From contig CAZJWP010000020.1 of assembly GCA_964549745.1 (NCBI GenBank), positions 1 to 25,802 on the forward strand: a DNA stretch of 25,802 bases, written 5' to 3'. The translations under genes were made by a program, and so were the position numbers. This DNA comes from J089 sp964549745. Its GTDB lineage: Bacteria > Fidelibacterota > Marinisomatia > Marinisomatales > J089. Below, piece by piece: positions 23,419 through 25,802 of this stretch. Position 1 is the first letter of the stretch; every line of letters starts with the position of its first letter. A model generated the notes under the pieces. The model worked only from the letters and a program-made list of their open reading frames with translations. It searched no databases and had not been told where the DNA came from.

Positions 23419-24330
23419 TCAGCATTCAAGTGAACCATCTCCGGCGATAATCTTCCGAGTGATAATTCGATCACGTAGATGTGCATCCTCCAAAACAATC
23501 GCGTCACTTACAGCACAGTCTGTAATCGTGCAATGATCCATCACGGTTACATAAGGTCCAATAGTGGAATTTTCAATTCTACAGTTTTTTCCAATATAGA
23601 CCGGTTCTTCAATTTTCACGCCGGAAAAGTCGGGATGATCGGATTTCAACAATGCACGATTTGTGTCGAGAAATGTGTCGGGTACACCTACATCATGATA
23701 AGAGACCTGACGATATTGGAAAGGTTCACCATTTTTCAACATGAGGGCCAATGCATCCGTGAGTTGGAATTCTCCCTTCGTACGGATGTCGGCTTTAAAT
23801 AGGTCTTCCAAAGCCTGTCTAAGAACTCGTTCGCTATGGAAGCCATAAAGTCCGCTGATCGCCAGATTCGTGGGCGGATTGGCTACTTTTTCATGAAATC
23901 CGGAAATAAAGTCTCCATCCGTTTCGATTACGCCAAATCGGGATGGATCGTCTACCGGCATCACCGCGATGGTGTTGTAATCCGGGCTTGAAAATTCATG
24001 ATGAACTTTCGGAAATATCGTATCGCCCAGTTGAATAAGGAGCGGTTCATCCCGGTCTTCCATTCCCTGGTAGACAGCATGTCCTAAACCTAAACGTTCT
24101 TTTTGTTCAACAATATGGAACGTACAGGGGATGGATTTGATATGCTGACGTACCTGATCAGCGAAATGACCGACGATTAAGGTGATCTCCCGGATATCCT
24201 GGGCAATGAGTGGATCAATGATGTGATCCAATACAGTTTTTCCCGCCACCGGAAGTAGAGATTTTTGAAGTGTATGGGTATGTGGACGTAGCCGGGTACC
24301 GTACCCGGCTACGGGAATAATAATTTTCAT
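23419..24330 (-). CDS. Sugar-1-phosphate nucleotidyltransferase
   Basis: This 303-residue protein has the nucleotidyltransferase fold: the nucleotide-binding loop GYGTRLRP at residues 9-16 with the KSLLPV lysine after it, LIQLGDTIF with the metal-binding GD at 102-103, and TKGEFQLTDAL, then a C-terminal left-handed beta-helix piece at about 235-300 (IGKNCRIENSTIGPYV). It resembles RmlA/GlmU-N-like enzymes that make dTDP- or UDP-glucose or related sugars; the exact sugar and base cannot be told by eye. The ATG is 20 bases after the hpf stop. The product would feed surface polysaccharide synthesis. Confidence 0.88.
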   Translation of the reverse strand: MKIIIPVAGYGTRLRPHTHTLQKSLLPVAGKTVLDHIIDPLIAQDIREITLIVGHFADQVRQHIKSIPCTFHIVEQKERLGLGHAVYQGMEDRDEPLLIQLGDTIFPKVHHEFSSPDYNTIAVMPVDDPSRFGVIETDGDFISGFHEKVANPPTNLAISGLYGFHSERVLRQALEDLFKADIRTKGEFQLTDALALMLKNGEPFQYRQVSYHDVGVPDTFLDTNRALLKSDHPDFSGVKIEEPVYIGKNCRIENSTIGPYVTVMDHCTITDCAVSDAIVLEDAHLRDRIITRKIIAGDGSLEC

Positions 24331-24350
24331 ATACTGGATGTGTTACCGAT

Positions 24351-24638
24351 TTAGTACTGGTACATTTTTTCCTTTATTTTACTCACTCGTTGGATCATCG
24401 TAGCTACGGCACGATCGATGGACTTGGTCACATTATCGGTCGTTTCCTTCACATTCAGCTTCCGATTCGGGATCGATATATTTATCTCGGTTGTAAAACC
24501 GTTTTTTTCCTGGATCAGGATGATCTGACATTGGGTCGTCCGATCAAAGACTTTCTTTATCTTTTGAACCTCATTCTCGGCATATTCACGCAAGTTAGTT
24601 GGTGCTTGAAAATTACGTGCAGTGAATTCAATAATCAC
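24351..24638 (-). CDS. hpf: Ribosome hibernation-promoting factor, short form
   Basis: HPF/RaiA proteins bind the 30S decoding site and silence or pair ribosomes in stationary phase. The 95-residue protein matches the short family: IIEFTARNFQAPTNLREYAENEV at the start, INISIPNRKLNVKETTDNVTKSIDRAVATMIQRV after it, and a Lys-rich end. It lacks the C-terminal dimerisation domain of long HPF. The start is a GTG at 24638 with GGAGG five bases upstream; the ATG two bases earlier is out of frame and stops at once. It lies 15 bases after the pckA stop. Confidence 0.92.
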   Translation of the reverse strand: MIIEFTARNFQAPTNLREYAENEVQKIKKVFDRTTQCQIILIQEKNGFTTEINISIPNRKLNVKETTDNVTKSIDRAVATMIQRVSKIKEKMYQY

Positions 24639-24653
24639 ATGAGCCTCCTGTCT

Positions 24654-25802
24654 TTAAGCGATTTCCGGACCTGCCGCCCTGATTTCGGGATCGCCCAGGT
24701 CGTAGTGTCGATAATTTTCTTGAAACTTTTTTACTAAGGAGTGCGCCGTTTCCGTATAAGCCTGTGTATCCGTCCAGGCTTCACGCGGATTCAGAAAACT
24801 TCGCTCCATCTCCCCCAGTTTCACGGGGATTTGAAATTTGAACATGGGATACTCTTCAAATTGACATGATTCGATGGATCCGTCCAGGATAGCGTGGATA
24901 ATCTTCCTTGTCAGCGGAAGTGAAATCCGCGGAATCCCGGACCCGGCCGAGCCGCCAACCCATCCCGTATTCACCAGATAGGCTTTCACCTTGTGCAGGT
25001 TCATTTTTTCTTTCAACAATTTGGCATATTCAGAAGGATGCAAGGCCAGGAACGGACCGCCAAAACAGGGAGAGAAAGTTGCCACCGGATCGGTGACGCC
25101 CCGTTCGGTACCGGCCACTTTCGCGGTGTAGCCGCTGATAAAATGATACATGGCCTGTTCCGGCGTCAATTTGGACACAGGTGGCAACACTCCGTATGCA
25201 TCGCAGGTGAGAAAAATAATTTGTTTTGGATGCGGTCCCGTACTGGGTTTCCCTTTGGCCGCCAAAGAATTCTTGATATAGGGTAACGGATACGAAACAC
25301 GTGTATTTTCGGTCTTGGAACCGTCATTAAAATCAATAACCCTTGTTCGTTCTTCAAAAACAACGTTTTCAAGTAAGGCCCCATGACGAATAGCATTATA
25401 AATATCCGGTTCATATTCGGGATTCAAATTAATGACTTTTGCATAACATCCGCCTTCAAAATTAAATATACCGCGGTCCGACCATCCGTGCTCATCGTCA
25501 CCGATCAGAGGTCGTTCAGGATCGGTGGATAACGTGGTTTTTCCGGTTCCGCTGAGCCCGAAGAAAATGGCGGTGTCCTTTCCCTTTTTATTCACATTGG
25601 CGGAGCAATGCATGGAGAGCACGCCTTTCTGGGGAAGGATGTAATTCAAAATAGAAAATATCCCCTTTTTAATCTCTCCGCCATATTCGGTGCCGCCGAT
25701 CAGAACCAATTTGCGTCCCATGTGAAACAGGATAAAGGTTTCGGAATTCATACCGTGCTTTTCAAATCTTTCATTGTAAACATCGCTGGCAGCCAGAACG
25801 GT
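24654..25802 (-). CDS. pckA: Phosphoenolpyruvate carboxykinase (ATP), 5' end outside the window
   Basis: This gluconeogenic enzyme turns oxaloacetate into phosphoenolpyruvate with ATP. The frame is open to the last base of the window, so 382 residues are seen and roughly the first 145 are missing. An internal ATG at 25751 is not the start: the upstream residues TVLAASDVYNERFEKHG continue the family sequence. Diagnostic blocks are GGTEYGGEIKKGIF, MHCSANV, the kinase loop FFGLSGTGKTTLS and GDDEHGW, which identify the ATP-dependent and not the GTP-dependent family. hpf follows 15 bases after the stop, perhaps linking both to slow-growth or gluconeogenic conditions. Confidence 0.96.
   Translation of the reverse strand, partial: TVLAASDVYNERFEKHGMNSETFILFHMGRKLVLIGGTEYGGEIKKGIFSILNYILPQKGVLSMHCSANVNKKGKDTAIFFGLSGTGKTTLSTDPERPLIGDDEHGWSDRGIFNFEGGCYAKVINLNPEYEPDIYNAIRHGALLENVVFEERTRVIDFNDGSKTENTRVSYPLPYIKNSLAAKGKPSTGPHPKQIIFLTCDAYGVLPPVSKLTPEQAMYHFISGYTAKVAGTERGVTDPVATFSPCFGGPFLALHPSEYAKLLKEKMNLHKVKAYLVNTGWVGGSAGSGIPRISLPLTRKIIHAILDGSIESCQFEEYPMFKFQIPVKLGEMERSFLNPREAWTDTQAYTETAHSLVKKFQENYRHYDLGDPEIRAAGPEIA

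Noticed and set aside
1..25802. CRISPR arrays, tRNA or rRNA genes, insertion sequences, integrases or prophage genes
   Set aside because: Looked for on both strands; no repeat-spacer pattern, cloverleaf, transposase motif or phage gene was seen.

Overview
The window is a chromosomal housekeeping segment from a Gram-negative bacterium. It is probably a member or relative of the Fibrobacterota-Chlorobiota-Bacteroidota group; a Candidatus Marinimicrobia (SAR406)-like genome would fit. This is inference from gene content: outer-membrane lipoproteins, an LptF/LptG permease, a PorV/TraF-like barrel, a bifunctional nuclease with a UVR tail, a bifunctional phosphoglucose/phosphomannose isomerase, and an RNase III with a Bacteroidota-like active-site variant. 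A run of exactly 100 N inside one gene (17125-17224) marks it as a draft, probably metagenome-derived, scaffold. No tRNA, rRNA, CRISPR array, insertion sequence, prophage or integrase was seen, and no gene-free stretch exceeds about 150 bases apart from that gap.

Layout. (1) 1-2782, plus strand: the 3' end of sucD, then ndk, a SPOR-domain lipoprotein, and an unrecognised membrane protein with a Cys/His-rich loop and a long acidic tail. (2) 2870-9454, plus strand: the classic cluster yceD/DUF177-rpmF-plsX-fabH-fabD-fabG-acpP-fabF-rnc, tightly packed with overlaps and several TTG starts; it supplies phospholipid and type II fatty-acid synthesis plus RNase III. (3) 14340-9440, minus strand: an operon of an in-frame MurQ-phosphomannomutase fusion, a polyprenyl synthetase, a phosphoglucose/phosphomannose isomerase and a bifunctional nuclease. 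(4) 14484-16443, plus strand: prmA and an LptF/LptG permease. (5) 25802-16444, minus strand: pckA (5' end outside the window), hpf, a sugar-phosphate nucleotidyltransferase, metK, ahcY, a 978-residue surface lipoprotein and a barrel-like outer-membrane protein.

How they work together. The fab cluster makes acyl-ACP and feeds PlsX. The minus-strand operon can in principle take fructose-6-P to mannose-6-P (isomerase) and to mannose-1-P (mutase half), next to MurNAc-6-P recycling (MurQ half) and prenyl-diphosphate synthesis, which suggests a link to envelope glycans. MetK and AhcY make S-adenosylmethionine and clear its by-product; PrmA elsewhere in the window uses it. The last two genes of region 5, with the LptF/LptG protein that converges on them, are outer-membrane functions.

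Most of the window is ordinary. The points most worth a second look are the MurQ-PMM fusion with an intact ribosome-binding site and ATG at its junction, the Cys/His-rich membrane protein, the lipoprotein/barrel pair, and an apparent excess of the tetramer CCGG. I found no clearly new defence, mobile or secretion system.
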